NCBI GenBank assembly: GCA_950106755.1
Contig: OX467089.1
Span: 26,207,345 to 26,271,344 of the forward strand
Length of the DNA: 64,000 bases
Source of the DNA: Climacium dendroides
Taxonomy: Eukaryota > Streptophyta > Bryopsida > Hypnales > Climaciaceae
Direction of reading: 5' to 3'
Shown here: positions 26,435-39,051 of the stretch, piece after piece
How positions within the stretch are numbered: the stretch's first letter is position 1
Layout of the letters: each line of letters starts with the position of its first letter
Position numbers and translations under genes: made by a program
Notes under the pieces: generated by a model
Databases searched by the model: none
Seen by the model: only the letters and a program-made list of their open reading frames with translations
What the model was told of the DNA's origin: nothing

Positions 26435-26790
26435 ATCTAGTTTTGATCTACCATAACAATTGGACAGTAGTTCCAAATGACTTGAAACTTTGTCACATCA
26501 TAGATCAACTACTTAAATACTCCTAAACCAATTTTCAACTCAATCCAAGATATTGTTCAACTTTGGTGAACATTACCTCAATACTGACTTTCTAACCTTT
26601 GTCAAATTTCCCTAAACTTTCATACCTAACTTTGATTTAGCATAACTATTGTACAGTAGTTTCAAATGACTTGAAACTTTTCCATATTATAGATCAATTA
26701 CTTAAATACTCTCATATCTACTTTCAGCTCAATCAAAAATATTGTCCAACTTTGGTGGAAATTTCCCTAATACTGACTTCTCAAACCTTC
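26435..26790. repeat. Two imperfect direct repeats of about 190 bp
   Basis: Near-identical order of words such as CATAACAATTGGACAGTAGT / CATAACTATTGTACAGTAGT, AATGACTTGAAACTTT and AACTTTGGTG occurs in 26435-26615 and again in 26620-26790. They lie inside the Mariner element and are noncoding. Confidence 0.75.
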
Positions 26791-27699
26791 ACTACCTCCA
26801 CACCCTGGTCGAATTTTGTACATAACTTTTAGATCTCAAGTCCATTGAAGCTAAAATTTTGGCACAAAGTAGAAAATAAGATAAGAAGAGTACCCTCCAC
26901 ATTTCACATTCATATCACAAAAATCCAATAAGAATGATGCTCCTCAATATACCCTCCTTGGTTGTCTTGAAATCCAAACACCTCCGCTTCAACACCTCAT
27001 AACTTTTTCTTCATAGTAGATCTAGATTTGAAACTTGGCACACTTATGTATCAACTCTTCAAAAGTTCAGATCCAAAATATAACACTCAACCAATATTCT
27101 TGCAAAATGTTACACAAAAGCTCCCCAAATCAATATTTTACTTCAAATAAACCTCCCATAACAACAACACAACTCACTCACTCAAGTACCCCTATGCCTC
27201 CAACTCTCTAAGAGACAAGAAAAAAAAGAGCACAAGCCAAGGACCAACCCTTGCCTCTAGTAGCCACCACAAAACCTGCCAGCTAGCCCTAACCTTAACT
27301 CCACTACCCTAATATCAACTACTAACAACCGGTTGTCAACCAGCAACAACATAGTCAAGACCAAGGCTCTTAACACTTATATACTCCACCACTAGCAACT
27401 CACAACACACAATACTAACAACTAATTTTTTAACTAATAAGATGTCTAATTCAAATAGTACACAACCCACATTACAACAGCAGCTATCCTAAATCAACAC
27501 CTCTATAAAAAGATGGCAAGGAATCAAATCTAATTGTCACTATGCTACTTCAATGCTTCAACTTTCAAGTGGGTCAAGTGCAATCAATAAATGAAATTAG
27601 CAAGAATTTCAATTACCCTTGCTATCTGAGTACTTCGACATCAGTTCCGCGTTCAGTGTATTACTGAAACTGAATACTTTAACATCAGTTCCATGGAGA

Positions 27700-28160
27700 C
27701 AAAGCTTATTCATTTGTAGCAATTACAAAAGAGGTTACAAAACAAATTTTGATAGAGAAGGTGTTTTTAGACATCAAATCACAAATTTTAGAATTAGAAC
27801 ACATTGAAATCTTTGTTCAGGAAGATAATGCGAAACCACATCCAAGTCCAAATGACCCAATTCTAATTAAAGAGGGTGATAAAGATGGATTCAAGATCCG
27901 TTTAGTGTGCCAACCACCAAACAATCATGATACAAATGTCTTGGACCTTAGATTCTTTCAAGTCATTCAATTACTACAACATTAGAAGGCACTTACTATA
28001 ATTGATGAGTTGATCATTGTAGTAGTCACTTCATTCAATGAAATGAACAAGGACAAGTTCAATAACATCTTCTTGTTGCTTCAAAATTGCCTCATTAGTG
28101 TAATGAAAGTTTATGGTGGCAACAACTACAAGCTTTCTCACATGGAAAAAGCAAAATGAG
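27700..28160 (+). pseudogene. Mariner-like (DD39D) transposase remnant
   Basis: The frame reads TKQILIEKVFLDIK, then IFVQEDNAKPH, IRLVCQPPN and TNVLDLRFF, then TAG at 27983-27985. After the stop it continues in frame with TIIDELIIVVVTSFNEM and MKVYGGNNYKLSHM, ending in TGA near 28159. The Asp of QEDN and the Asp of VLDL are separated by 39 residues, the spacing expected for plant Mariner transposases. The N-terminal DNA-binding part and the first catalytic Asp were not found. This is the expected cargo of the surrounding element, now broken by at least one stop and a 5' loss. Confidence 0.85.
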
Positions 28161-28424
28161 CAAGATTAGGCTGTCTTTCTATAAATCTGCAATGTTCAAG
28201 TGACATTTTGGAAGGGGCTTTGGATGCTATTCGTCACATGTAGATCATAGAGTAGCAAATGTTATGGAATACATAGCCAAAATTTTAGTCTAGTAGGCTA
28301 ATAAAAAATCCTACATCTTTTTCATAATTCTTTAAACCATTTCATCTTATATAGAGTATTTTATCTATAAGTAAAGATGTACTTGAAGAAACTTGTAGAA
28401 TTCATTTTTAGTATTACTTTTGTA

Positions 28425-28639
28425 CACTACAAGAAAACCTGTCCGAATTGACAGAAAGTCGTCCTAATTGACAGAAATCAACCCCTCCTAATTGACAGAA
28501 AATTGACAGATTTTTGTCAATTTGGACAATTTTCTATCAATTCGGACAGTTTTTTGTCCTAATTGACAAAAACTTATCGAATTTCTGTAGATTAAGAGGG
28601 GCTGATTTCTGTCAATTAGGACGACTTTCTCTTGTAGTG
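28425..28639. mobile_element. CACTA-end MITE, 215 bp
   Basis: The element begins CACTACAAGAAAACC and ends CTTGTAGTG, and is flanked by the 3-bp direct repeat GTA. The whole element is close to an inverted repeat made of words such as TGTCAATTAGGACGACTTTC and their complements. The CACTACAAGAAA terminus is typical of plant CACTA (En/Spm) elements. It is nested inside the Mariner element. Confidence 0.9.
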
Positions 28640-31232
28640 GTAATATAAAAAAATTTACAAGATTACCAACTCCTGCTACAATAACCATTGGGGATTATTG
28701 TATTTCAATTCTATTTTAGAGCAACTAACCTTGTATTTTTTCCTCTGTTCTTGAACCTACTTCAACTAAAAAATTTAATAGGTGAGAAAATCAACAATGT
28801 AAAAATTCAAAATCCAAAACTATAGTCAAACAAGGTCCTTAAGCATTATTTTCCTACTATAAAAAATACATAATATTTAGCAATTTATAAGGCTTATGAT
28901 TTTGAAATTTCTTCCATACATTTTACTAGTGATATTATGAATTTTATAGTTAGATATGCAAAAAAAACAATTTCAAGACTTTTTTGCTCTTATAAAAAAA
29001 TGATAATTTCTAATAGATGGAAAAATGGCCTTCAAATTTTAAGGATAAACTTCTAAAGTTGCGAAGGACTCACAAAGGACTTTTTAGATTTCAAATACAC
29101 TTGTGTAACCTCAATTTTTGACATGATTTTTTGAATCTTTTCTAAAAGATTGAAATTCACATTAGCTTTTTGATAATATAGTGCTTTTTTCATCAATATT
29201 CAAATCCAAAATAAAGAATCCAAAAAATTTTATTCTCTAGAATAGAAATTATGGCAATTTTATTTTTATCCTTTGCAACAAAAATAGCGAGCTATCCAAT
29301 ATCTTGAAAAGAAATTGTAAATTGATCAAATAATTTATATCTACAATTGAAGTAGATGTACCAACTCAAGAAGAATTTTTAAAAGTAAGAAGTAACTTAC
29401 ATGGGGTCTTTATATCTACATCTTACTACAAGTCAGGGCTTCTCTAAATGTTTAAGAGAAGCTAGGAGTCCTATTTAGACTACGAGTACAAATGAAAATA
29501 CAAATGATATAAAAGTGAAATAAATACAAAATTTCTTGTTGTAGATCTAAAATTCACGAAAATATTATAATTTCAAAATTAAATTAGAAAAGACTCCAAT
29601 TTATAACTTCAAAGTTTTAAGAAAATCATGTAATACAATAGTGAAAGGAGTTCACCATCGGCTTTGTAGAAAACCATTTTGTGAGCCAACTCACAATCTC
29701 ATGAATGAACTTGGAAGGTCTCCAATGTAAAGCTAAAGTGGGAATTGTTATTTTAATAATGATATGTGGAGTCATAGCTACACCTTCAACGAAGTTTGAA
29801 AAGTTCAAAGCTTCTATTGATGTAGCATAATTATAATGTAACAACATACAACATACAATATACACCTCTTGAACATCTAAGTATAGGGTCATTTTCAAAA
29901 ATTAAAAACTAAAAAGTATAAGGAGTACTTTGGAAATTCTCAATTTATTCATACATTTTTCAAAAAACAAATAACTATATTACGAGAACCTAAAATCCTT
30001 ATCAAGAACACATAATTGAAACAAAGACAATTTAGCAACTGAAGGAGTAATATGAATTGTCTAAAATACTAATGTAAACTGCTTTAAGATGTATCTACTT
30101 TAATTAATGTCAAAAAAATCATTCAAGGATAGTAGTATAATAGGCACCTTAAAATTCAAGCAAATTATGAACCAAATCATAATTTTTTTCAACAACCAAC
30201 ACTTATGTACCTTCATCCATCATACATTTTAATATTAACAAACTTCATTAAAACTTTACATTGTATATAAGATTTTAATGAAGTTGGTTAATTTTATAGG
30301 ATGTCATGGATGAAAAAAATGGACGGAAAAATAAGAGAGAAAATTTGGATACATTTTTTAAAAACATAGTTACGCTAATGGAAAAACTATTGATGTAAAA
30401 AAATTTCATTTTTCCTAGTCATCTGTAGAGAATAGTTCCTTGTCTTCCTCTTTTTATATTTACAATTTGTTTAACCTTTAAAAGACGTGAAGGATCTAAA
30501 CTATACAATGAATGATGTCATTGTTCAATGTAGGAACAAAAAATGCACGTAGTGTAATAATTGGAGCATTTTGGTGACTACCTTGATCATAGAGGACCAT
30601 GTCCTTGAAGTGTTAACCAAAGAACAACAATGTAGATTAAAAGTGTCTTATTGATGACTTTAAAGTTTTTGTAATCAACCAGAATTCCAAATTTTCATCC
30701 AACAATGTTTTGCCTTTATATTTTGAGCAATGTATATTGATAAAGAGGGTTTCTTCTACCTAGTGAATGTGGCTCTATTTGAATGGGGCACATCAAAGAA
30801 TTCCAAAAAACTCTTCAACTTTGTTTTTTAACCTTTAAATGTTGAGATGGATAAATGATAAGGAATTTTTTTGTATAGGATAGAAGTGCAACTATTCATC
30901 TTTCAAATTTTGTGTAAAAAGGGAAGATCTTCTAGAATACAACCAAATGCAGCCCATCAAAATTTGAGCAACAACACCAAGAATGATTGCACAAAAACTG
31001 CACAGTGACTGGTTCTATAATTAATTGTGTTGATCAAAAAATCACCTTTTGCGCCCATCATTACAGGGAATTTCTTCATAGCTACTCTACACAATCAAGA
31101 GATTTATTTCCTGGGCTCCTCAGGAGGAAGATCATTTTGAGACGGAGGGAATATTTATGGAGACTATCAATGAATAGATAGACTTTTTGGTATTGTAACT
31201 GTATTCCAACTCTAGCCTCCTTCATTGTTTAA

Positions 31233-32201
31233 CCCCTCATTGCCGAAGGGGACAATGTCCTCACACATTGTAATAGTCCAGGTCAAAATGCTCTAACTTT
31301 TGCATCTAATGTCCAAATTTAATAAAACTTGTTGTGAAAGTTGCACATACTAGTTTAGTTTGTGTGGTAAAATTTTCAGATTAATTCAAGACAACTTGAG
31401 TTTGTGAAAGCCATTCGAAGAGTCACAAGTTCAATTTGAGTTCAACACACTGCATTTTCATGGAAAGCAACTTTGGGGGCTTGTATCTTTTTCATCAGAT
31501 GTTTATTTTTAATAAAATTTGTTGTGTTTTGTTTTCCTTAAGGTCTAGTTATTGTGTCAAAAATTTCATGTCAATCCAAGCTATTTTGAATGTTTGAGAG
31601 CAATTCAAAGATCAAAATCTCAACACATTTTTGCGTTGTGAACTTTGGCGGCTCAAAACTTCTTCATACATGGTCCGTTTCCAATAAATTATGTCTTAAA
31701 AGTTTTGCATACCAGTCTAGTTTGTGTGGTTAAAATTTCCTATTGATCTAAGAAGTTATGAGTGACTCATAAGCATTTCAATAGAAAGAGATTCAACTAT
31801 AGATGTGATTTTTTTTACTACTTTTTTCACTATTTTTTAACATTTCAAATCCATTTTGCAAACACAATGAATCATTTGAATGATATTTTTTTGCCAAAGT
31901 GTTTATATTCTAGTTTTGAATCACTTGGTAGGTTGAAGTTTTTTCATTTGAGTAGGTTTTGATATTGAATTTCACCTCCAAATGTGTTTTAAAAAAAAAT
32001 TCAGCACCTTTTTCCAATACTAAAACATTATAATCTTTCAATCTCTACATTCAAGTGACCCCAAATTTGTTCCACACCATGTACAACATACACACAACAA
32101 GATTGTACGGTTGAGATTTTCATATCTTACTGAAATTTGGACCTTTAACACTTGCAAAGGCAAATGCTTTTAAGCATGTTTGGACTTTAGGCGATGAAGG
32201 G
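31233..32201. mobile_element. piggyBac-like nonautonomous element 2 (TTAA-flanked, 969 bp)
   Basis: The element is flanked by TTAA at 31229-31232 and 32202-32205. Unit II at about 54440 has the joined flanks with TTGA, an empty site with one substitution. The ends are CCCCTCATTGCCGAAG and, complemented, CCCTTCATCGCCTAAA. It is the inverted sister of the 964-bp element at 12214-13177: its left end matches that one's right end, and both share words such as AACTTTTGCATC and AGACTAGTATG or complements. No transposase frame. Confidence 0.75.
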
Positions 32202-32982
32202 TTAAGGGTTGAAACAAGTATTTCAAGAATGAGATGGAATGAAACAAGTTTTTCAAAAATGAATGAGCATGATGAATCTTCATTATTCACTATTAGCAAT
32301 CATAAATTCATTAATTGCTAGTGAAAATTAGTGTCTAGGTTGAAGCGTCTATGAAAGATAATCATTCTAATCTTTGAAAGATATTGAATGTTCAAAATCT
32401 TTGAAAGATTCTAATATTGTATTGGAAACTCTTGCATGTTGGATTTGTTTGGTGTTTTTTGTTTTTTTAAGAAATAATTGAAAATGTTTGAAAATTCCTC
32501 ATCAAGGACTTTATCTTCTAGTTTGATGTACTTTTCTTTTTTCAATGGAAATTGTCCATGTGTTTTCCAAAATAGAAGAGAGAGAGATTCTAGTATTACT
32601 TTTAACAAGACATTGTCTTGAAGTAGCATTTAAGCTTATGATTAGTAGTCACTTTTCATTGAGAACTATCAAGGATTGTATTGAAGTATTGATAACATTT
32701 AAGGGAGAGAGATAGCCTTCAAGTTCAACTTTAATTAGTTTTTGTGTTGTATTTCTTTGATTTTTAAAGTATATGTATATAATAATCAATGGTGTACATC
32801 CTACTATTTTAAACCAGTAGAATCCCTATGAATTCCATTTAAAATCAATTCAAGCATTGTAGGTATAAAATAAGGAGGGGTGCTTTGCCTTTCAAATGAT
32901 TCCAATAAATAATATTGAAGAAGTTATCATAGTGTATGAAAACGATTCCTCCATCATGTGAGGGCATTTTGGAGTACATTAA

Positions 32983-33560
32983 CCCCTAAAGTCCCATTGT
33001 CCCTATGAGGGACAAAATGGATTTCGGGCAGGCTCATGTGATCTCAATTTTTACTGAAACTTTTTGAAACTTTCTCACAAGATAGAAAAAACTAAGAGCT
33101 TTTGAGGAATATAATTTTTATTTCAATCAGTGCTTTGGAGGAAAAGTTATGCCACAATAACTTCAGAATTGGAGAGATTGAGTAGCAAAAAAAATCCACA
33201 AAAAATTGAAATAAATTTTTGAATATTTTTTTTCTTGTAGATTATATTTTTTTGTAAATGGGAAGCTTTGATTCATTCCATTTGGATTAGAGATGTGAAA
33301 GTTATGGAGCTTCTTGTTTTGCAGGCAATCATAGCAACATCTTGAAAGAAATTTTTTTCTTTCACTTTGAATGCTAATATCTTTCAATCTATACGGTCAA
33401 AAATCACAAAAAAATTATCATATAATCTAAGACAAATGTAGAACAATATCCTACGATTAGATTCTAAAAAAAAATTAAAATTTTATTCTGTAGGTGATTG
33501 TAGTAGAAGTGATAGTTTTGAGTGGTTTTGGCAAAAAAAATGGCCATGGGACTTTAGAGG
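32983..33560. mobile_element. piggyBac-like nonautonomous element 3 (TTAA-flanked, 578 bp)
   Basis: The element is flanked by TTAA at 32979-32982 and 33561-33564. The ends CCCCTAAAGTCCCAT and, complemented, CCTCTAAAGTCCCAT are matching inverted repeats. Unit II lacks it: the flanks meet directly at about 55818 (TGAA in place of TTAA). The interior differs from the two longer TTAA elements, so it is a separate subfamily. No coding frame was seen. Confidence 0.75.
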
Positions 33561-33913
33561 TTAAGAAAAGATTTTTTTAATTAGAAGGGTGGATAATGTT
33601 TATTTTGTAAGTTTCTCTTTATAATTGAGTCATTTGAACCTAAATAATTTGGTTGTCCAATGAAAATTTAGACATTCATTTACAAAAGGTTTGAGAAAAA
33701 ATGATGAAAATAGTACATTATAATTTTCTTCAGGTTCACATTCAGATTCATTAATTTTATTTTGAGTGTCTCACGATTCATTCAAACGCATGTGGTGAGT
33801 GGTTTATAGTGACTCAATTTAGTTCTTCCAAACCCTCTTGCTACTCACGGATTATCAAACTCATGACAGAGTGCTCAGTAACTCACAACGAATGAAACTT
33901 TGACGATCATAGG

Positions 33914-34141
33914 TTGATTGAAGCGCGCCTTTTGATCTCTACATCACTGAGGCATTCATTTTTAATGCTTGCTATTCTCTGCCGGCAAGGAGAGATGCCA
34001 AACATGGTCAGTGCAGTATCCTTACACTCGACGATATCCTCCGTGGACATGGAAAGCTTCATTCCTCATTACTCCGAGACACTAGCAAGCCAGGTCCTTG
34101 CATTAGTGCAGAAATCTCTTCCGCCTTCTGCACCTCCATGA
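33914..34141 (+). pseudogene. Possible 3' end of an unidentified gene at the unit junction
   Basis: An open frame ends with SQVLALVQKSLPPSAPP and TGA. The last 17 residues and the stop are nearly the same at 9413-9470 in unit I (SQVLALVQTSVPPSAPP), while sequence further upstream differs. Base composition is more gene-like than the AT-rich flanks. No family was recognised, and the ATG codons inside the frame do not establish a start. It could be the terminal exon of a gene cut by the duplication breakpoint. Confidence 0.3.
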
Positions 34142-34214
34142 ACGTGATAGGACCTCAGAATAGACGTCAACATTTCTTTATCAGATACAGAAAAGAGTAG
34201 ATATTCTCCGAGAA

Positions 34215-34490
34215 ATCTTAGCCGAAGTCCCCAAACTTGTACATTTTTCCTGGGTGGGTTGGGGTATCCAGATGCTCTCATGTTCTTGCAGTTTCTAGCT
34301 GCAGATTCTTTCTTCGCTCTGGGCTGAAATCTGAGCGAAGGTTTCTAGAAAGTAAATCCCTTCCATGTGGATCCCTGTTCTCCAGCTGCTTGTCCTGTAG
34401 TCTCTGCGTGTTGGGATTCTTACCGCTGGAATGGAAAGGCTCTTTCCAGTAGCCATGGAGCTCAAGTATGCTCACCGTGATGCTTAAGAA
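34215..34490. other. Unusually well conserved block of the upstream repeat (copy II)
   Basis: This is the partner of 9560-9840, described there. Both the plus frame (34237-34452) and the minus frame (34278-34475) are kept, but a 4-bp deletion relative to unit I shifts their ends, so coding constraint is not shown. Confidence 0.4.
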
Positions 34491-37400
34491 GTAAGTTAAG
34501 CTGTGAATGATGTCTGCTGAAGATTCTGAATATTGCTAGTTATTGACCGAAGCAAATCCTCTTGGAATGGATAATTGTAGTCAGCACTGAAAAGAAACTC
34601 GCATGTTGTAAACCTCTGCCAGAGTAAAGTACACCTCTGCGACAGTAGTACGCAATTCTCCAACATCCAAGTTCTAGACATCATACCCAAGTCTTTTATT
34701 ACCTTCTTAGATTTGAAGAAAAAGCCAACATTTTGATTAGTTTTATGAATTTCTTTTGAATTGTAACTTTACAAATTCAAACTAGACATGCTAAACATCA
34801 AAAGGGAAACGGAAACACAACAATAACATTTATGGATTGAAAAATTATGATGTTTGACTATGGGGGTTTTAAAATTGTGGAAGTGATTTGAAGTCTTTCA
34901 ATCCTCTTTTCACATGTCAAATTGCAAAAATTGGTCATCAAAAAAAATGTGAGGCTAAAGGTCCTAACATGATTAATCCTACTCAATTTATGGCTTCCGT
35001 GAATCTACTCTACCGTATATTTATAAATGAATTTCTATTGGGATTTTTTCTCCTAGATCTAGTAAATTTGAGGCTTATTTTCAAAATGCGAAATTTATTA
35101 CAATTACAAACATGATTATGCAATCTCAATTTCCGTGTCTTTCTATAGTTAGAATACAATGGACATTGAAAATACATCCAAATTTCAAATTGCTATAAAA
35201 TACTCAATATTACGAATTTTTCCAAATTTCCAATTGGAGAAGAAACTAGAGTACAGTTCCTTCATTTTGTTAGTTGGTCTCAAACTCAAAAAACGTCATT
35301 TTCATAGAGAAATTTCAGATTTAGTACAAGGAGCAGAATACACTGAAATGGCATATTTTGCCATCCGTTTTTTTTCTCTTACTTCTTAACTACATAAAAA
35401 CAAACATTAGTTTGACTAAGAACTCAATTAGAATGTCTTTGTAACTCAACATGAAAGGTCATAAAAAAAAAGTGGATGAAAAAACTCTTCTAAGGGACTC
35501 TACCAACCCTAAACAGTCATCCAAAAGCCACGAAATGGCGCCTCCAGCGCTTAGGGGTTAACCTCAAAGTATTGTCAACACCAGAATTTGGTGCCTTGAG
35601 CATTTAGGGATTAAATAGTTAGAGTTTTGAAATGTCTCAATCTTGAATATAAAAAACATGAATTCTTGAAATGAAATATTGCACCATTGGATTTGCAACA
35701 TCTACTAATAAGGCTAGGTCAAATAAAAACTTATTCTAGAAACTCCAACCCCTTCAAAATGCCTTATTACACTAAATCCTAAAATCCTAAACCTTAAAAT
35801 TTAAATGCTTTAAATGAAAGTAGCAACAACCTTCTCCAAATTGGATGAATGCATAACTAATTTAAATTATATTTTAAATTTTTTCAAATTTCAAATTTTA
35901 TTTATTGGACTGTGTAATTATTTGTAATATTTTAATTAATTTTTACATAGAAAGTTATCTAAGTTGTTAGGATTTAGGGTATTATTCAATAGATATTGGT
36001 AGGTTTAGCTTGAAAAAGTTATTTTTTATATTCCAAAAAGTGATCTTTCAAATCTTTTTGAATAGAAAAATAAAATAAAAATCTTTAAAAATAAATATGA
36101 TTAGAATATTACATTTTGAACTTCATTGAAAAGACACTTGTAAAAACAACAAATATTCAATTTACAATTGATTTAAGAAGGAATTTTCAAAGTTTTGACT
36201 TTAGATTTTATTGAAAAATATTAGTTGGTTTACTAGTTGATTCAATTATATGGATCATATTTTACAACTATTATTTGATTGTCATCATTGAACTATTCTT
36301 TAAGTTGCAATTTATAATACATCTTCACAATTTTTGGAAATCTAGACTATTCCTTGGTATTGAAGGGATTGAAAGGATACTCTCTTGCATGATGTCTCAA
36401 ATATATTATCCAAGAATGACTAAAAGTAAAAGTCTAATGGTATTAAGATTTGTAGATAGCCATGTATGATTGTACTTTAGTGAACTTATGTAGATTATTA
36501 TTCAATTGAACATGAAATATCTACATAAAAATATTGGTTGAAAATCGATCATACACCAAATATTGTATTCTAGAATTTTTTTAATTTTTTATTCCTCATT
36601 TTAATTTTGATCAATAATCCCTTAAGGATGTTGCCCTCCTAAAGAATTGGTGTTTGTTGTCTATAAATTGAATATGTTTGATCATCTCTAAACACTCAAA
36701 AATTCCTCCCAAACTCTTAGTTAATTAGTAGTATGTTTGTGACTTGGGTCCAAAATTTACAACTTGAACAGGATTCACAAGCTATTGAATTTTCCCTTTC
36801 TATACAATATAGGAGAGTGTACAAAAAACAACATCCTTGAGGGATTAAATTAATTAGTTTTGAACTTGATTCCCACTAATGTCAAAGAAAACCTACCAAG
36901 TCTAATTTCTTCCCCAATTTGAAAATAATGAAAAACTCTAAAACTAAGATTTCAATTGTAATCTAAACTTTGAGACATAATGTTTTGAATTACTAATTTT
37001 CTAAGAATCTATTGCAACAAACATTTAGTTACACTATGACTATGACATTTCATACTCTGTTCACCTATAGTGAAATATTCATATTTTTTGAAGAATATAT
37101 TGAATTTGATAAAAATGTTCTTCACATTTTTGAGTTCATGAAAATTTCTAGATTTCAATCCTAATTTTGGAAATTTAAAAGGCATGTGATTTTATAAATT
37201 TTGAGAAAATAAATAGAGGTTAGTTCCATATAAGTTTGAGAGGAAATGAAAATTTGAATCTTTTCTATTCAAGTAAGATTGGTGGTCCATTCCTTTTGTA
37301 TTAACCTAGTAAAATTGCTAGAGATAAGGAGTGGCTTTTAGACAATTTAAAATGAATATCAAATGATGAAGTATAATTATTTTTCATCCAATTATTTTTT

Positions 37401-39051
37401 GAACACTTGTATAAATGTATTTGTAATATATAGTGGTTAACATTTTTTCACTTTGATATTAATGATAATTCTATAGAAGAAGTTGCTTGTTCAAATATTC
37501 CTTTTGAAGGCCACAAATCTACCGATCCCTTTCAAAAAATTTAGAAAAGTGAAACATTATATTTAAATGGAATTGATTACCATTTAGTTTGTAAGCGAAT
37601 CATGACTACATCTTGACCACTTGTTGAATTCATGCTTGGCTAACACTTTAGTCTTTTCCCTAAGTGCCTATAATAAAGTATACATATCCATTGTTGATCT
37701 TTTCTCTAAAAATGTTCTTATCTTTATTTTTCCAACACTTCATGAATGCTTAACCTTTAAATGTCAAGACAAAGACAAAACATTTGCTTGACAAATGTAA
37801 AATGCAATGTGGGATGACCCCTCCAAATTAACTTTGTCTAATCCTATTCAAAATTTTAGGTGTCTCTGGAACCTAATCTTGAGGAGTAAAAAAAAATCAA
37901 GCGACAGGAAATATCAGTTTCTGAATCCCCGAACCTCAACCAGCTCTCTTTCAAATCAGTTCGATGCACAATTGGATGTTCAGACCCTGAGATGCACCTT
38001 CCAATCTGAAACACCACGCAAGGTATGACTCGCCGTCCTGCACATTCTTATAGGTATTAGCTAAGGGTTTAGGGCAAAGCAACTCTGTTTTGCAGACACA
38101 TTGCCGAGTTCTGTCCTGTGGATGATGGGTTCGCCTTACATTTGCTTGCGCTTCTATCTTTTGCAGCTTTGGTGAGGAAACATGTTTTGTGGAGAGCTCA
38201 AGTTCATGCCGATAATGGTGCGTTGGAGGTGAATGGTGGAGCGGGAGGGTTCGTCCCATAAAAGTGGAGGTAGAGTTTGCAACATTTGCTAGCCACATTC
38301 TTGCACCCCTAGCTCTGGCACTTGTGCAGACTTATGGGACATGCACACTTGGCCTTAGTGAAGGAGTAGTGCTGCCTTGATAACATAGTCAAATGACGTG
38401 GACTTCGGCTTAAATAAAGTTTCAGGATGGGTGACCCATTGCCTTGGCAGATGTTGATTGTGCACCCGACCAAGATCGGTGAGCTGTTCACATATGCCGT
38501 ACTGGCATACAGCAATTGCGTTGTCGTGAAGGTAGCTGGACGGCTGTGGCTATGGGGGATTTACACTACCCACGCTGGAAGGAGGTCCACAGATTCACTT
38601 TCAGCTTCAGTGTCAAGTTCCGGTTTTATTCCAAGCTTCCAAGCCCAATGTGCGAGGTCGTTCGGAAGACAGCCCTGTGGGAGTTCTAGGCAATTGCCAT
38701 TCCTTCTACGAGTTTTTTGTCGGACTACGCTTCAGATGCGGAATAGGGTCCACGACCTACCACTGAAAGACGTCTTGGTTGTTGGAGTGAAGCTACCCTG
38801 GTGCTCTCCGGTAAGCATTACTTCCTTTCTGTTGCTTGCGGAGTCGAGGTAGTCAATACAATGGATAACGGCAATTGCTGTTGCTGAAGCTGCACATTTT
38901 CGTACTGTGGCAGTGACAATAGGCAGCATGTCCGGGAGGCACAGTAACCACACGACAATCTAAATATCAACCACGACATTCTTGAAATTTAGCAGCGGGT
39001 CTTCTACAGGTGATGGCAAGGAATTCACTGTTGTGAGATTCAGTTGCTGCA

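Larger units (their letters stand above)
25861..31151 (+). mobile_element. Mariner-like element, 5.3 kb, TA-flanked
   Basis: The left end TTTCCTCTGTTCCGAAATGA and the complement of the right end TTCCCTCCGTCTCAAAATGA are matching terminal inverted repeats of the plant Mariner/Stowaway type. The element is flanked by TA at 25859-25860 and 31152-31153. Unit II has the uninterrupted target with one TA at about 54367. Inside are remnants of a DD39D transposase (27.7-28.2 kb), a CACTA-end MITE, tandem repeats and much unassigned AT-rich DNA, so it is long and decayed for its class and is probably inactive. Confidence 0.85.
9395..33835 (+). repeat. Tandem segmental duplication, unit I (about 24 kb)
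   Basis: This unit aligns in the same order and orientation with unit II (34060-56085). The matching blocks are 9413-14023 with 34085-38334 (upstream block), 14028-22045 with 43121-47582 (TNL B with TNL C), and 22957-25860 plus 31152-33835 with 51456-56085 (downstream block). Differences are mostly insertions: a Mariner element and three TTAA-flanked elements in unit I, and a PIF/Harbinger element, a CACTA-end MITE and other sequence in unit II. Segment 22046-22956 has no clear partner. Boundaries are judged by eye to within some tens of bases. Confidence 0.8.

Noticed and set aside
29626..29898. A 90-codon minus-strand frame inside the Mariner element
   Set aside because: AT-rich, no ATG-supported structure, no motif match, and no comparison copy in unit II.
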